This document shows, one piece after another, positions 20,930 to 32,534 of a DNA stretch of 64,000 nucleotides. Origin of the DNA: Channallabes apus. Taxonomy: Eukaryota; Chordata; Actinopteri; Siluriformes; Clariidae. The stretch covers positions 1,231,001-1,295,000 of the forward strand of contig CM060109.1 of the NCBI GenBank assembly GCA_030522415.1, given 5' to 3'. Every line of letters starts with the position of its first letter. The first letter of the stretch is position 1. The notes beneath the pieces were generated by a model that did no database searches, was not told where the DNA came from, and worked only from the letters and a program-made list of their open reading frames with translations. The position numbers and the translations under genes were made by a program.

Positions 20930-21490
20930 TTACATTTACATTTAGGCATTTGGCAGACGCTCTTATCCAGAGCGACTTACAAAAAGTGCTTTAAAGTTAA
21001 CATCACTGGATACATACTTACACTGGGTTAACTAGGTTTATAACTAAGTGCCATTAGTCGAACACAACTGGGAAGAGATTTATTTATTTTAATTTTTTTT
21101 TTTCGCGGGGGGGGGGGGGGGGGGGGTTAGTCCAAGTACTGGAGAAACAGATGCGTCTTGAGTCGTCGTTTAAAGATAGTCAAAGTCTCTGCTGTACGGA
21201 CATCTAGAGGAAGTTCGTTCCACCACCTAGGTGCCAGAACAGAAAAGAGCCTGGATGAATGTCGCCCTCGATCCTTGAGAGATGGTGGGATGAGGCGAGC
21301 AGTGCTGGAGGATCAGAGGGGACGTGGTGCAGTGCGTGGTGTGATTAGAGCAGAGAGTGGGTGCAGGGCCATTTTTAGCTTTGTAGGCAAGCATCAGCAT
21401 TTTGAATTTGATGCGGGCAGCTACAGGAAGCCAGTGCAGGGAGCGGAGGAGTGGGGTGGTGTGGGAGAACTTGGGGAGGTTAAAAACGAA
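20930..21490 (-). mobile_element. L2-type LINE 3' end (second L2 lineage)
   Basis: Minus-strand translation of 21480-21360 gives KFSHTTPLLRSLHWLPVAAR and KMLMLAYKAKNGPAP, the conserved C-terminal block that follows the reverse transcriptase in L2 LINEs (compare PILSSLHWLPV in the other copies). Further down, the block with VLAPRWWNELPL-type coding and TTTAAACGACGACTCAAGACGCATCTGTTTC is shifted by small indels. The tail TGTAAGTCGCTCTGGATAAGAGCGTCTGCCAAATGCC is shared with the SINE at 27401-27830. A poly-G run of about 21 lies at 21106-21126. Confidence 0.75.
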
Positions 21491-22120
21491 AAAATTTTTA
21501 AAGCTGTTGTTATGGTAAACATCAGCAACTTCTTATTGTCCAGGAGAACAAGGTCATAAAGCAAGCCATATCATAGCTACAATTAGCACATACAAGTCAA
21601 GTCTTTAGGTCAAATTGTTTTGGAACAAGATATAACTTGGGATCCAAGTACAGTAGTAGTCCAAAATATTCTAAAAACAAATAATAAAATTGATGCCAAA
21701 GTTGAAATGTAAAAAGTAAAAGTGTTTTTACACTTTAAAGCAGAACAGTTATTTTGATCTATGCAATCCTGAAGGCCCCAGGGAGCTATACACTCATGGG
21801 AAGGGCCAACTTACACAGTGCACTTAGTTGAACTCCGGAAGCAAGAATCACCCATGTGTTTATATGCAGTACCAGAAACTGAGAAGGCAGATGGAGAATA
21901 AAGATATATAGTGGGTTACAGTAATTTGACATTTCTAGTTCCTCATGACCTTTCAGAATCTTTTGTACAGAAAAGCATCACATTTATTTGCAGCAGAGTG
22001 GTTAAAGTACAATGCTAAAACCCTGTAACTTTTTTTCAATACTGATACTTTGCCTACTGTTCAACAACTTTGTTCCCCTAGCATTGATCCACTGTAAGCG
22101 CCACTACAAAATCCGGGTAC
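21491..22120. other. Intergenic, nothing recognised
   Basis: No ORF or repeat motif I can support. Confidence 0.55.
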
Positions 22121-22125
22121 AAAAT

Positions 22126-22560
22126 GAACGTGGATGGATCAGCATTTTGTGATACAGAAACAGCAGTTCCCTTTCAAAAGCAACACTCGATGCTGCATGA
22201 AAATGCTATGGGAAAAAGGTCTCCTTCACCGGTTGTTGAAGCATGTGTGTCAAACACGCCAAAAATTTGGCTTATATAGCCTCGGTCAGGTAACGTCATC
22301 TAATCAGGTACACCTCGAGGTTATAAATAGGTCTGAACCGGAAACATCCTCAGGTCAATTTTGACTGAAAGGATGTCCAGACACGCCTATAGTGCGGCAT
22401 TGGAGTGCAGCAGCATCTCGTTCCAACTTTTTCAGGGAACAGGGTTGCAGGAAATTAACCCAAGACATTCCCTTTTAAAAGGTACACTTGATGCTATGAA
22501 AAACGCTATGGGAATGAGAATACCAAAGCCGCCACACTGGAAGTGTCTGGACCCCAAGGT
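22126..22560. repeat. Unclassified repeat with two related modules
   Basis: The module TTCCCTTT(C/T)(A)AAAG...ACACT(C/T)GATGCT...CGCTATGGGAA occurs at about 22160-22213 and again at 22466-22515. Between them is a TATA-like GGTTATAAATAGG at 22318-22330. It resembles a regulatory/LTR segment of an unknown fish retroelement. Confidence 0.4.
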
Positions 22561-23123
22561 TGTGTAGCGTGTGCGCACAATCATCAAAGAGGTCTAGACC
22601 TGATTGTGGGATGCTGGCTCGAGGACCCATGAGACTGGAGTAGCATGGACATCCAAACTATAAAATCTGACAAATGTGTGCGGAGAGGACCAACGTACCG
22701 CATGACACACTAGGGCTAGATGGGTTACTAGTCGAGAGAGGTGGAGTGTGTAAGGTTTTAAACACTTCCTGTTGTTTCTATATACCTGACAATTCTCAGA
22801 ATATTAGTTACATCATAAACCACATGAAGAAGGCTTTGCAAACACCTCCCCAAGTAGAGTCTTGGATTATTTATTATTTATTATTATTTATTATTTGGAG
22901 TATCTGGTGTTATTTGCTGGCTTATAGTGTTCTACCAATTGTGATTATAGTTTTAATAGGCCTCTGTTTTGGCACCCTGTATGGATACAAGAACTAGTTA
23001 TGAACACAGTAAAATATCAAATGCTGCAGCAGACTGACAGAACACTGACTTGACTGAAACTAATGGATTCCACACAAGGGGTATAACTGGGAAGACCCGA
23101 CTTCTGACTGGCCTAAAACACCA
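22561..23123. other. Intergenic, nothing recognised
   Basis: A 107-codon frame at 22674-22997 ends in a hydrophobic stretch made of TTATT repeats. I see no domain and do not support it as a gene. Confidence 0.45.
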
Positions 23124-23380
23124 GGGGCCTCTCATGTACAAAGACTTGTGTTGAATTCATACTAAAACATTGCGTACGGACAAAGCTGTAAATGTGCGTA
23201 CGCACTAAAAAAATCTGATGTATGAAAGACTGCATACGCGGAATCCCACGCAGATACTCTTTGTACATCCGAATTAACGTGAAATTGAGCGCACATGCAT
23301 GAGCGCAAAACCCCTCCCTGCCTCCTCCCCCGTATAAATATGGTAATGACTCCACTTTGGCAAAACCAAACGAAAAAGCA

Positions 23381-23491
23381 ATGACAAAAGCAAGCAAGAA
23401 GAGAAACTTCACAGAATGTGAATTGGAGGTGCTCCTATCGGAGGTAGACCGGAGAAAAACTATTATTTGCAAGTTTGTCCTCCGGAATTAA
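23381..23491 (+). CDS. Myb/SANT-like Harbinger partner protein, N-terminal fragment
   Basis: A 36-residue frame, KKRNFTECELEVLLSEVDRR, matches the start of the trihelix/SANT-like DNA-binding protein that partners Harbinger transposase. A TATAAATA box lies 41-48 bp upstream (23333-23340). A TAA after CKFVLRN cuts the domain after its first helix, and the rest has been lost. It is a remnant, not a working gene. Confidence 0.6.
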   Translation: MTKASKKRNFTECELEVLLSEVDRRKTIICKFVLRN

Positions 23492-23543
23492 TAAAAAAAT
23501 AAATTAAATAAAAAACTTAGCTGGAATAATATCTTTAAATACA

Positions 23544-24392
23544 TCACTCACCAAGAAGCCACCCATGGCGCACCCTGCCACCTTGGAGCCTCATCCCAGC
23601 CATGCTGTTTGTGAGCATGAATGAATCATGGGTTGACTCAGGCCACCTTGCCACAATATTTGTTAGGCGCATTTGAGCAGGGCCGGTTCTAGACCTGACC
23701 ATATGGAGGGGCAATGAGAAATTTGAAGGGGGCATCCTGGTCAAGCATTGTTTTTTCCCCAGATCATGCGACGGGGCACGCAGTCAGATCATGCAACGGG
23801 GCGGGGGGTGTGCGCGCGGTCAGATCATGCTACCTGTTTGAGCATCACATATTATTTGCACATTTATTGAATGGAAATGTTTCCGATTCACGTATGCAAA
23901 TTCGTCTTCAGATGGCGCCTTTATAGCAATGTGCGTGCAGTTGATGGCTCATATTACATTAGGAAAACCTGCGATCGCTGCAAATTGCGCTTTAATGTTT
24001 GGCTGGTCAACTGCATGGTATGGAAACCTTATATAACTGCTAGACATGTGGATGATCCCGTCCCATACAGCTGGCATTGCACGGCTTAAAGACGACTGGC
24101 TTAACCCAGAGCGGTCTGCAATTTTCCTTTGGAAAGAACCACTTGCCAGGAAACCAAGCATTGTCAGCACCTCTAAGGGAACGAGTAATGCGTGGCTCCT
24201 CGCTGTCTCTCTTTCCAAATTTGGACCCAACTCAACACAGAGCTCCAAGAGGATAGCTCTTGGAAATCTGAAACGGCTAATAAGCCAGTCATCATCATGG
24301 GCCAGAAAATCACTGTGATCCCTAAAAATGTGTTCCCTTCGGATTCGGCCATTGACAATGTCCTATAATAAGGCCAACACTGCCATTGCCAT
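23544..24392 (-). pseudogene. Harbinger transposase (HARBI1-like), broken
   Basis: Starts at 24392 (MAMAVLALL, then an in-frame TAG) and continues DHSDFLAHDDDWLISRFRFP, ELCVELGPNLERETARSHAL, LGFLASGSFQRKIADRSGLS and FAAIAGFPNVI. The block that should read G-AIDCTH, carrying the first catalytic Asp, reads stop-AINCTH. After [18 protein letters not shown] an unrelated segment of about 165 bp interrupts, then LTNIVARWPESTHDSF and GWLLGE resume. The C-terminus with the last acidic residue is missing. The enzyme is dead. Confidence 0.8.
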
Positions 24393-24743
24393 AGACTAAG
24401 GGTTGTATACATTTGAAAATGCTTTTATATGTTCTAAATCAAATAATTGGTAGAAAAATATTGTGTCAATTAACCCATTTTATCAATTATAAATGAATAG
24501 CAATGTTTTTCACATGTGGTGGTGCGATACTTTGTAGTGTGCAATTTAACATAATTGCCTCTAGGAGTTGCCAACGGAAATAGAACAAACATACACAAGA
24601 AATACACGTACGCCAGACATGAAGTTGGCGTGGAAGAACGCACATTCTCACGTTAATTTCACTGTTAGTAAATCCGACCGTGAGCGTGAAAACTGGTGTA
24701 AGCAAAGTTTTTGTGCGTATGCAGCGTTGATACATGAGGCCCC

Positions 24744-25878
24744 AGGTGACAATTGTTATAATAATGACTTAGATTATTACACAGAGATGAAAGGTTGTAT
24801 TTAAATTCTCAGTAAGTGATGAGGCATGTAAACAGTTTGAGCATGATGCATTTTTTTTTTTGCTTTTGTATTTTTATGTCTTCTGTGTGACATAAATTAG
24901 ATTCTAATTAGAGTATTAGTTGGAAAGATGATGTCGGATGGATTTACCTAATATACAACATTAATATTTCTAATTATATATAGTCTTTAAATGTGTCAAA
25001 TGGATTTATTAAATGTAATGGAAAAATAACATTTTAATCATGAATTAATTCTGATGTTTGTAGTAAGTATGCCACTTAGATTATAAAAGCATTAAACCTG
25101 TCTGATGAAACATAGAAAAATAAGGCAGAGAATAGAACAGAAACAAACTGATTTGTTTCTTCTGAATAAATGATAAGTCGAGGACATCTGGTCTGGGTAA
25201 AGAGTTATGAGTTTGAATGTAGGAACCTAATGTACAGGGCGTTGATTATGTTAGCAGAGATGTTTGTGTAAGTGTAACCACTAAGACACTGTATGTGTGT
25301 ATCATGTGGAGAAAACCAGATATGAGGTTCTTGAGGGTGTGTCAGGGCAAATTTGTTAGTAGAGTTTGTGCATGTTAATGAATGCAAACTGTTAGGAAAT
25401 GATCCAAATAGTCTGATTACCATCACACACACCCAGGTGCTACACAGTAACGAGCAAAAACACAACAATATCTCTCTCCTTCTCATTTACACACACATAC
25501 ACACACGATTCTAGCATTGTACTATTAAGATTACTAGGGAAAAATACGTTTATAATGAAAAATGAAAAGGACTTGATTTTCGAAATTATGTAAAAGTGTA
25601 TACAAACAATAAAATATAATACCATATTAATTAAATGTGAAAATATTTTTTACAAGAAAAAAAAAAAAACTAGAAAAACTAGCCAAACAAAATCACTACC
25701 CTCTGAGTGCATTACTGATGCCCCTGCATCATTGCATTCAGAAGACTTTACTTTTCTCAGAGGAAGCATGTGATTATCTTTATCCTCCCTAATTGAAGTC
25801 ATATTACAGGCAGATTGAGTGTTAAAATTGGGCAAGACTAACATAGTCAGAATCTGGGAAAACAAAAACAAAAAAGTA
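24744..25878. other. Intergenic, mostly A/T-rich
   Basis: No gene supported. About 25336-25500 repeats the arrangement seen at 5770-5940 (TCAGGGCA..., CACCCAGGTGCTACACAGTAACGAGC, CTCTCTC, ACACACA), so the two are copies of one dispersed sequence. Confidence 0.5.
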
Positions 25879-27365
25879 CAAACCGGATTCCAAAAAAGTT
25901 GGGACACTAAACAAATTGTGAATAAAAACTGAATGCAATGATGTGGAGATGGCAAATGTCAATATTTTATTCAGAATAGAACATAAATCACGGAACAAAA
26001 GTTTAAACTGAGAAAATGTATCATTTTATGGGGAAAATATGGTGAATCAAAATGTCATGGTGTCAACAAATCCCAAAAAAGTTGGGACAAGGCCATTTTC
26101 ACCACTGTGTGGCATCTCCCCTTCTTCTTACAACACTCAGCAGACGTCTGGGGACCAAGGAGACCAGTTTCTCAAGTTTAGAAATAGGAATGCTCTCCCA
26201 TTCTTGTCTAATACAGGCCTCTAACTGTTCAATCGTCTTGGGCCTTCTTTGTCGCACCTTCCTCTTTATGATGCACCAAATGTTCTCTATAGGGGAAAGA
26301 TCTGGACTGCAGACTGGCCATTTCAGTACCCGGATCCTTCTCCTACGCAGCCATGATGTTGTGATTCATTTTTCTGCATTGATGGTGCCTTTCCAGACAT
26401 GCAAGCTGCCCATGCCACACGCACTCATGCAACCCCATACCATCAGAGATGCAGGCTTCTGAACTGAGCGTTGATAACAACTTGGGTTGTCCTTGTCCTC
26501 TTTGGTCCGGATGACATGGTGTCCCACATTTCCAACGAGAACTTCGAATCGTGACTCGTCTGACCACAGAACAGTCTTCCATTTTGCAACACTCCATTTT
26601 AAATGATCCCTGGCCCAATGAAAACGCCTGTGCTTGTGGATCTTGCTTAGAAATGGCTTCTTCTTTGCACTGTAGAGTTTCAGTTGGCAACGGCGGATGG
26701 CACGGTGGATTGTGTTCACTGACGATGGTTTCTGGAAGTATTCCTGAGCCCATTCTGTGATTTCCTTTACAGTAGCATTCCTGTTTGTGGTGCAGTGTCG
26801 TTTAAGGGCCCGGAGATCACGGGCATCCAGTATGGTTTTACGCCCTTGACCCTTACGCACAGAGATTGTTCCAGATTCTCTGAATCTTCGGATGATATTA
26901 TGCACAGTTGATGATGATAACTGCAAAGTCTTTGCAATTTTTCGCTGGGTAACACCTTTCTGATATTGCTCCACTATCTTTCTGCGCAACATTGTGGGAA
27001 TTGGTGATCCTCTACCCATCTTGGCTTCTGAGAGACACTGCCACTCTGAGAAGCTCTTTTTATACCCAATCATGTTGCCAATTAATCTAATTACTGTTAA
27101 TTGGTCTTCCAGCTCTTCATTATACTCAAATTTACTTTTTCCAGCCTCTTATTGCTACTTGTCCCAACTTTTTTGGGATTTGTTGACACTGTGAAATTTG
27201 GAATCACCATATTTTTCCTTTAAAATTATACATTTTCTCGGATTAAACTTTTGATCTGTCATCTATGTTCTATTCTGAATAAAATATTGACATTTGCCAT
27301 CTCCACATCATTGCATTCAGTTTTTATTCACAATTTGTGTCCCAACTTTTTTGGAATCCGGTTTG
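25879..27365 (-). mobile_element. Tc1-like DNA transposon, complete ends, internally deleted
   Basis: Bounded by TA at 25877-25878 and 27366-27367. Each end holds a long inverted repeat of about 200 bp with two copies of CCAAAAAAGTTGGGACA (about 25890 and 26072 at the left; mirrored about 27161 and 27340 at the right), the IR/DR arrangement of Tc1-like elements such as Sleeping Beauty relatives. The element is 1487 bp, slightly short of the usual 1.6 kb because of a deletion in the transposase. Confidence 0.92.
26099..27073 (-). pseudogene. Tc1-like transposase with an internal deletion
   Basis: The N-terminal part shows paired helix-turn-helix domains (KIAKTLQLSSSTVHNIIRRF, then RDLRALKRHC and SSVNTIHRAIRR) and a GRGRK-like hook (KGQGRKTI). 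The first catalytic Asp is in LWSDESRFEV. After the GTINAEK block a TGA follows, then the same frame resumes with ITTSWLRRRRIRVLKWP and SPDLSPIENIW, which carries the final Glu, and runs to the C-terminus GDATQW. The segment with the second Asp (family motif QDNA-PH) is lost, so the protein cannot cleave DNA. The true start may be the downstream Met before GRGSPIP, about 27016. Apart from one TGA the frame is open, so decay is slight. Confidence 0.88.
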
Positions 27366-27400
27366 TAGAACAATCTGGAATAACTGGAATAGTCTTCATA

Positions 27401-27832
27401 TAAAGAAATGTTATTTACTTGACAATGCCACATTTACATTTAGGCATTTAGCAGACGCTCTTATCCAGAGCGACTTACATTTTTATCTCATTATACATCT
27501 GAGCAGTTGAGGGTTAAGGGCCTTGCTCAAGGGCTCAACAGTGGCAACTTGGTAGTTGTGGGGTTTGAACCTGGGATCTTCCGAAACGTAGTCCAATATA
27601 AAGAAATGTTATTTACTTGACAATGCCACATTTAGGCATTTAGCAGACGCTCTTATCCAGAGCGACTTACATTTTTATCTCATTATACATCTGAGCAGTT
27701 GAGGGTTAAGGGCCTTGCTCAAGGGCTCAACAGTGGCAACTTGGTAGTTGTGGGGTTTGAACCTGGGATCTTCCGAAACGTAGTCCAATGCCTTAACCAT
27801 TGAGCTACCTCTGGCCCTAATGCCACAAACCC
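27401..27832 (-). mobile_element. tRNA-derived SINE, body duplicated in tandem
   Basis: Minus-strand reading of the right copy: GGGCCAGAGGTAGCTCAATGGTTAAGGC (A box), CCCAGGTTCAAACCCC (B box), TGAGCAAGGCCCTTAACCCTC, and the tail TGTAAGTCGCTCTGGATAAGAGCGTCTGCTAAATGCC. Bases 27401-27596 repeat at 27601-27790 with near identity; the second copy lacks 6 bp near CATTTACATTTAGG. The left copy lacks the tRNA head. The tail is shared with the L2-type LINE at 20930, as expected if that LINE copies the SINE (HAmo-type SINE/LINE pairs are known). Confidence 0.82.
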
Positions 27833-27837
27833 AGCCA

Positions 27838-27940
27838 CAAGATGCAGGGCATCCTTAGTGCCAGTCCCAAGCCTTGAACAAATGGGAGGGTTGAGTGAGG
27901 AAGGGCACCTGGTGTAAAACAAATGTCAAATGTGTGGGAT
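27838..27940 (+). repeat. SINE body fragment (same family as 19010-19235)
   Basis: GCCACAAGATGCAGGGCATCC...AGTGCCAGTCCCAAGCCTTGAACAAATGGGAGGGTTGAGTGAGGAAGGGCACCTGGTGTAAAAC matches the body of the SINE at 19010 on the opposite strand. Confidence 0.65.
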
Positions 27941-28697
27941 CAGATGGTGCACTTTGGCAACCATTTAATTGATGCTGCTGATATAAATAACTATACAGAT
28001 CTGGCCGTTAAGACTGCGTGTGTTCTCCCGCGAGATGCCTCAATTTAGGGCACGGCGTGCCGCGACTTGCCATAAGCAACATTGGGGAATTTAAATAAAT
28101 GTGTTGTGCTTCACTGAATTTCTGCCAGATGGCGCATGGAGGACTTTATCTAAAAGCCAGACAAAGTACAACGAAGAATTGTGTATAATTAGTTAGCCTA
28201 AAACAATATTGTTTCCAATGCTGATGCAAACATGAATTTTATTTTGTTTTACAGCTCAGATCTTTCATGATGAATGTGTGTATATGTGCTTCATATTATA
28301 TACAACACGACAGCACGCTCAGTTACTGTAATCCCACTTCTCTCCTTTCATGTAGGTCTGCTCGGACTTATTAATTCGTTTTAAACCCTTTAAAAATGCG
28401 TGTGTATACAGCTCAAAACCTCCATCAGTTATTAAAGATAGCGTCTATTTAGAAAGAAATCCCCAGTGATTTCGGAGCTTCAGGAAATCTCCCGGAGCTC
28501 TGCGCATAACTCCAGGCCGAAAAATGTCGGAAAGAATTTATAAATGTTTTCTAAACGTGGGCTATTGTTTTTTTACTTATAATATTTGTTCATTTAATTT
28601 AAATGAGGTTTGGGCTCAAGACTTCGATTCGGCATCGTGATCCTCCTCTTTAAGTTACTACTGTACATAGTTTTAATCAGCGCTGTTCCTATTAATC

Positions 28698-28747
28698 CTC
28701 GTAGCTCAGTGGTAGGTGACTCGCCTATCATGCGGTAGACCTGGGTT
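28698..28747 (+). pseudogene. Truncated tRNA-like sequence
   Basis: CCTCGTAGCTCAGTGGTAGGTGACTCGCC...CGGTAGACCTGGGTT has the D arm and the start of the T arm of a tRNA but breaks off into TTATT repeats before the T loop. Probably SINE debris. Confidence 0.45.
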
Positions 28748-28947
28748 ATTTTATTATTATTTATTTATTTTTACCATAGTAGTCTCACTCTTTTTATTCA
28801 TTATTTTATCGCAGCTCCACTCTTTTTATTGATGTTCTCGCAGCCCTATGAGCAGAATGCAGCCTGCAGGTTAATGATGAAGTAATTATCATTCGACTCC
28901 CCAACAGCTCAATCAGTTGTTAAGAGATACGCGAGAGATGAAAAATG

Positions 28948-29145
28948 GATAATAAAAACCGCAAAGGTGGCGCTGAAAAGGCCAGAATTAAAAAAAAAAA
29001 GAAAGAAAGAAAGAAAAGAAAACTCTAGAAACTGACGCGGCCAAATGTACTAAGCTGAGTAAATTTTTCGTTAAAACCAGCGGTACAACAACACATGAAG
29101 ACAATGAAACGGCCGATGTTCCGGGAAATTCAGTGTCCCTACTGT
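28948..29145 (+). pseudogene. hAT-type (TTF/ZMYM-like) transposase N-terminus, frameshifted
   Basis: ATG at 28948 gives MDNKNRKGGAEKARIKKKKK. After an AAAG-repeat tract the reading continues in another frame: ETDAAKCTKLSKFFVKTSG, then HEDNETADVPGN. The Lys-rich start followed by a K-L-x-x-F-F block is typical of the TTF-finger hAT-like proteins of vertebrates. The rest of the transposase is absent. The slip is in the purine microsatellite at 28989-29018. Confidence 0.55.
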
Positions 29146-29618
29146 ATGTTTCCCTTGGTCACTCGTTACCTAACGCTGAGAAGGCGAGCGAGGATTTTAA
29201 GCGTTTTTCTCTCGTTTTAAAGTGTTTTTATGAACTTTGTGAATTAAACAGATAATCTATGCAAAATAATCGAGTGTCTTTTCGCTTTTTCTGTATATTT
29301 GAAGATAATTCACACGTTTTAAACCGCTGCAAAAGACTGGGCAAGTACTGACATCGGGACTACTTTTATTTCACGTACATTAGCTGTGTGAAGATAGATG
29401 TGATCCTGATTTATTCTAAATATATTTAAGGTTATACTTTGTAACTTATGTAACTCAAGGGTAGAGTGCCTACTCGTGATAACCACGATACTCTTTTTTT
29501 TACCGACTCAAACATCCAGTTCTATTAAACCATCTGGTAAAAATATCAAACACACGTACAGCAATTATAGGACACCACACACAGTTATTCATGTTATTCA
29601 CATCTATCTATCTATCTA

Positions 29619-31222
<1,604 letters not shown>

Positions 31223-31224
31223 TA

Positions 31225-32280
31225 TCTATCTATCTATCACTCAGCACCCGTATATGATGGGGAAAGAATATATCCTGAAATCCATGATATACTGTATGGA
31301 TATCCATGATTAAACAGACATACATAATTGGCAAAGCACATATTATAATAGAATTTTTACATTAAATAATCTGAATTGGTTCTTTTTCTTTAATTTCACA
31401 AAGTATGAAAACTTGAAGTTTATTACAAATGTTAACTGGGTGAATTGATTTCCAGGAGTCTCTTGTTAAAAATACAGTGTTTAAAAAAAAAAAAAAACAT
31501 CATCTCACTGTATTACCTTTGCGCACATGTCTCTGAGGCAATTTCAGATCTCCCTGATACTTCCACAGCCAGTAGGAAGAGGGGAAACCGATTTTCCTGA
31601 TGATCAGGAAAATATGTTTCCCATACTTGAATATAAAAGACAGTGTTTTAAAAAACATTCTGTGCATTGTGTTACCTTTGCCCCATGTACACATGTCTCT
31701 GAGGCAACTTCAGATATCCCTGATACTTCCACAGCCAGAAGGGAGGAAAAAACAGATTTTCCTGATGAATTTTTTATTAGTCCCACAAGTGGAAAATCTG
31801 CATTGTCATTGCAGGAAAGTGGACAGTGCAAGACAAAAACAGCTAAAATAAAAACTGTACCAAGAGAAGAGACATAAATATGGACACATGTATTGAAAAA
31901 TATTGGTGTATGTATATATATATATATATATATATAGCGTGTATGTATATTATGTACAGAGTGGATATATAAATATATGTACAACACTGTGGATATATCT
32001 TTATGGACAGGCATGCAATGTAGTGACAGGGATTGACAAGAACTAATATTGCACATAGAAACTACCATGGTGTATTGGATGTGTGTGTTTGTTAGTCTAT
32101 GTGTGTGGGGTCAGCTCTCCTGGTTGGGGGTTGGGGAGCTGTGTGAAGTCTAGAGGACTCTGAAGTGTAGAGGAAGTGTCTGAGGTGTGACTGAGGTGGG
32201 GGTAGGGGTGCCTGTAGCAGATATTGGATGCTGCATTAGTGAGGGCAGTATGGGTGGAAAGGCAGGGGCAGATAAATCAA
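31225..32280. other. Intergenic with a duplicated coding-like segment
   Basis: 31472-31640 and 31641-31790 are tandem related units (CACATGTCTCTGAGGCAA.TTCAGAT.TCCCTGATACTTCCACAGCCAG). A perfect palindrome ATTTTCCTGATGATCAGGAAAAT is at 31591-31613. A (TA)n tract lies at 31913-31936. Confidence 0.5.
31660..31877 (+). CDS. Unidentified ORF fragment, exon-like
   Basis: The frame reads HVSEATSDIPDTSTARREEK, TDFPDEFFISPTSGKSALSL and ends TVPREET. The upstream duplicate unit keeps the same protein sense (HVSEAISDLPDTSTA) despite nucleotide changes before it shifts frame. No family is recognised. It may be an exon of an unknown gene, or a coding piece of a mobile element. No start codon or splice site is certain. 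Confidence 0.3.
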
Positions 32281-32284
32281 ACCT

Positions 32285-32530
32285 GTGGAGCCCGCTGGCG
32301 ACGTTCCGCGCGCTGATTGGTCGATGCGCCATAGAAAAAACCCTAAACCGTTTTCTATTCATTTTCAATGGCAGTGCTAAAACCACTACGGATGTAATAT
32401 ACTTTCGGCCGTTGTGCGCCCGCCCCGTTGGCGTCGTTCTGCGCGCTGATTGGTTGAGCCAGGACCTGAGTGAGACAGACAGACAGCGTGCGTTTGGACT
32501 ACACAGAGACCCCCGCTGATCATCGGTAAG
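32285..32530 (+). promoter_or_regulatory. Promoter-like patch with duplicated CCAAT-type boxes and a splice donor
   Basis: GACGTTCCGCGCGCTGATTGGTC (32300-32322) and GTCGTTCTGCGCGCTGATTGGTT (32432-32454) are direct repeats, each with an inverted CCAAT box. The patch is GC-rich against an A/T-rich background. It is followed by GACAGACAGACAG and GATCATCG|GTAAGTTG at 32520-32533, a good donor. A possible acceptor TTCTTTTTAACAG is at 33641-33653. Confidence 0.4.
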
Positions 32531-32534
32531 TTGA

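Larger units (their letters stand above)
23124..24743 (-). mobile_element. PIF/Harbinger DNA transposon relic
   Basis: The left end GGGGCCTCTCATGTACAAAGAC and the right end (reverse complement) GGGGCCTCATGTATCAACGC are imperfect terminal inverted repeats, followed on both sides by GCGTACGCAC-type subterminal sequence. It holds the two-gene layout of this superfamily: a transposase pseudogene on the minus strand and a Myb/SANT-like ORF on the plus strand. An unrelated segment is inserted at about 23680-23845. The 3-bp target duplication expected for the family was not clear. Confidence 0.8.
27990..29255 (+). mobile_element. hAT-like transposon relic, longest copy in the window
   Basis: The 5' end CAGATCTGGCCGTTAAGACTGCG matches the ends at 5650 (minus) and 59187. 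28000-28350 matches 5660-5030 reversed. 29100-29247 (CGGGAAATTCAGTGTCCCTA, TACCTAACGCTGAGAAGGCGAGCGAGGATTTTAA) matches 59366-59504. Between lie a tRNA-like segment and a transposase N-terminus. The CAG start fits hAT elements; an 8-bp target duplication could not be established. Confidence 0.6.

Noticed and set aside
21158..21559. Plus-strand 133-codon frame
   Set aside because: The minus strand of the same stretch encodes the conserved L2 C-terminal block, so this is a shadow.
22674..22997. 107-codon frame with hydrophobic end, possible membrane protein
   Set aside because: The hydrophobic end comes from TTATT repeats; no start context, family or neighbour supports it.
32187..32519. 110-codon plus-strand frame over the promoter-like patch
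   Set aside because: Spans duplicated CCAAT-type boxes and a splice donor; composition fits regulatory DNA better than protein.
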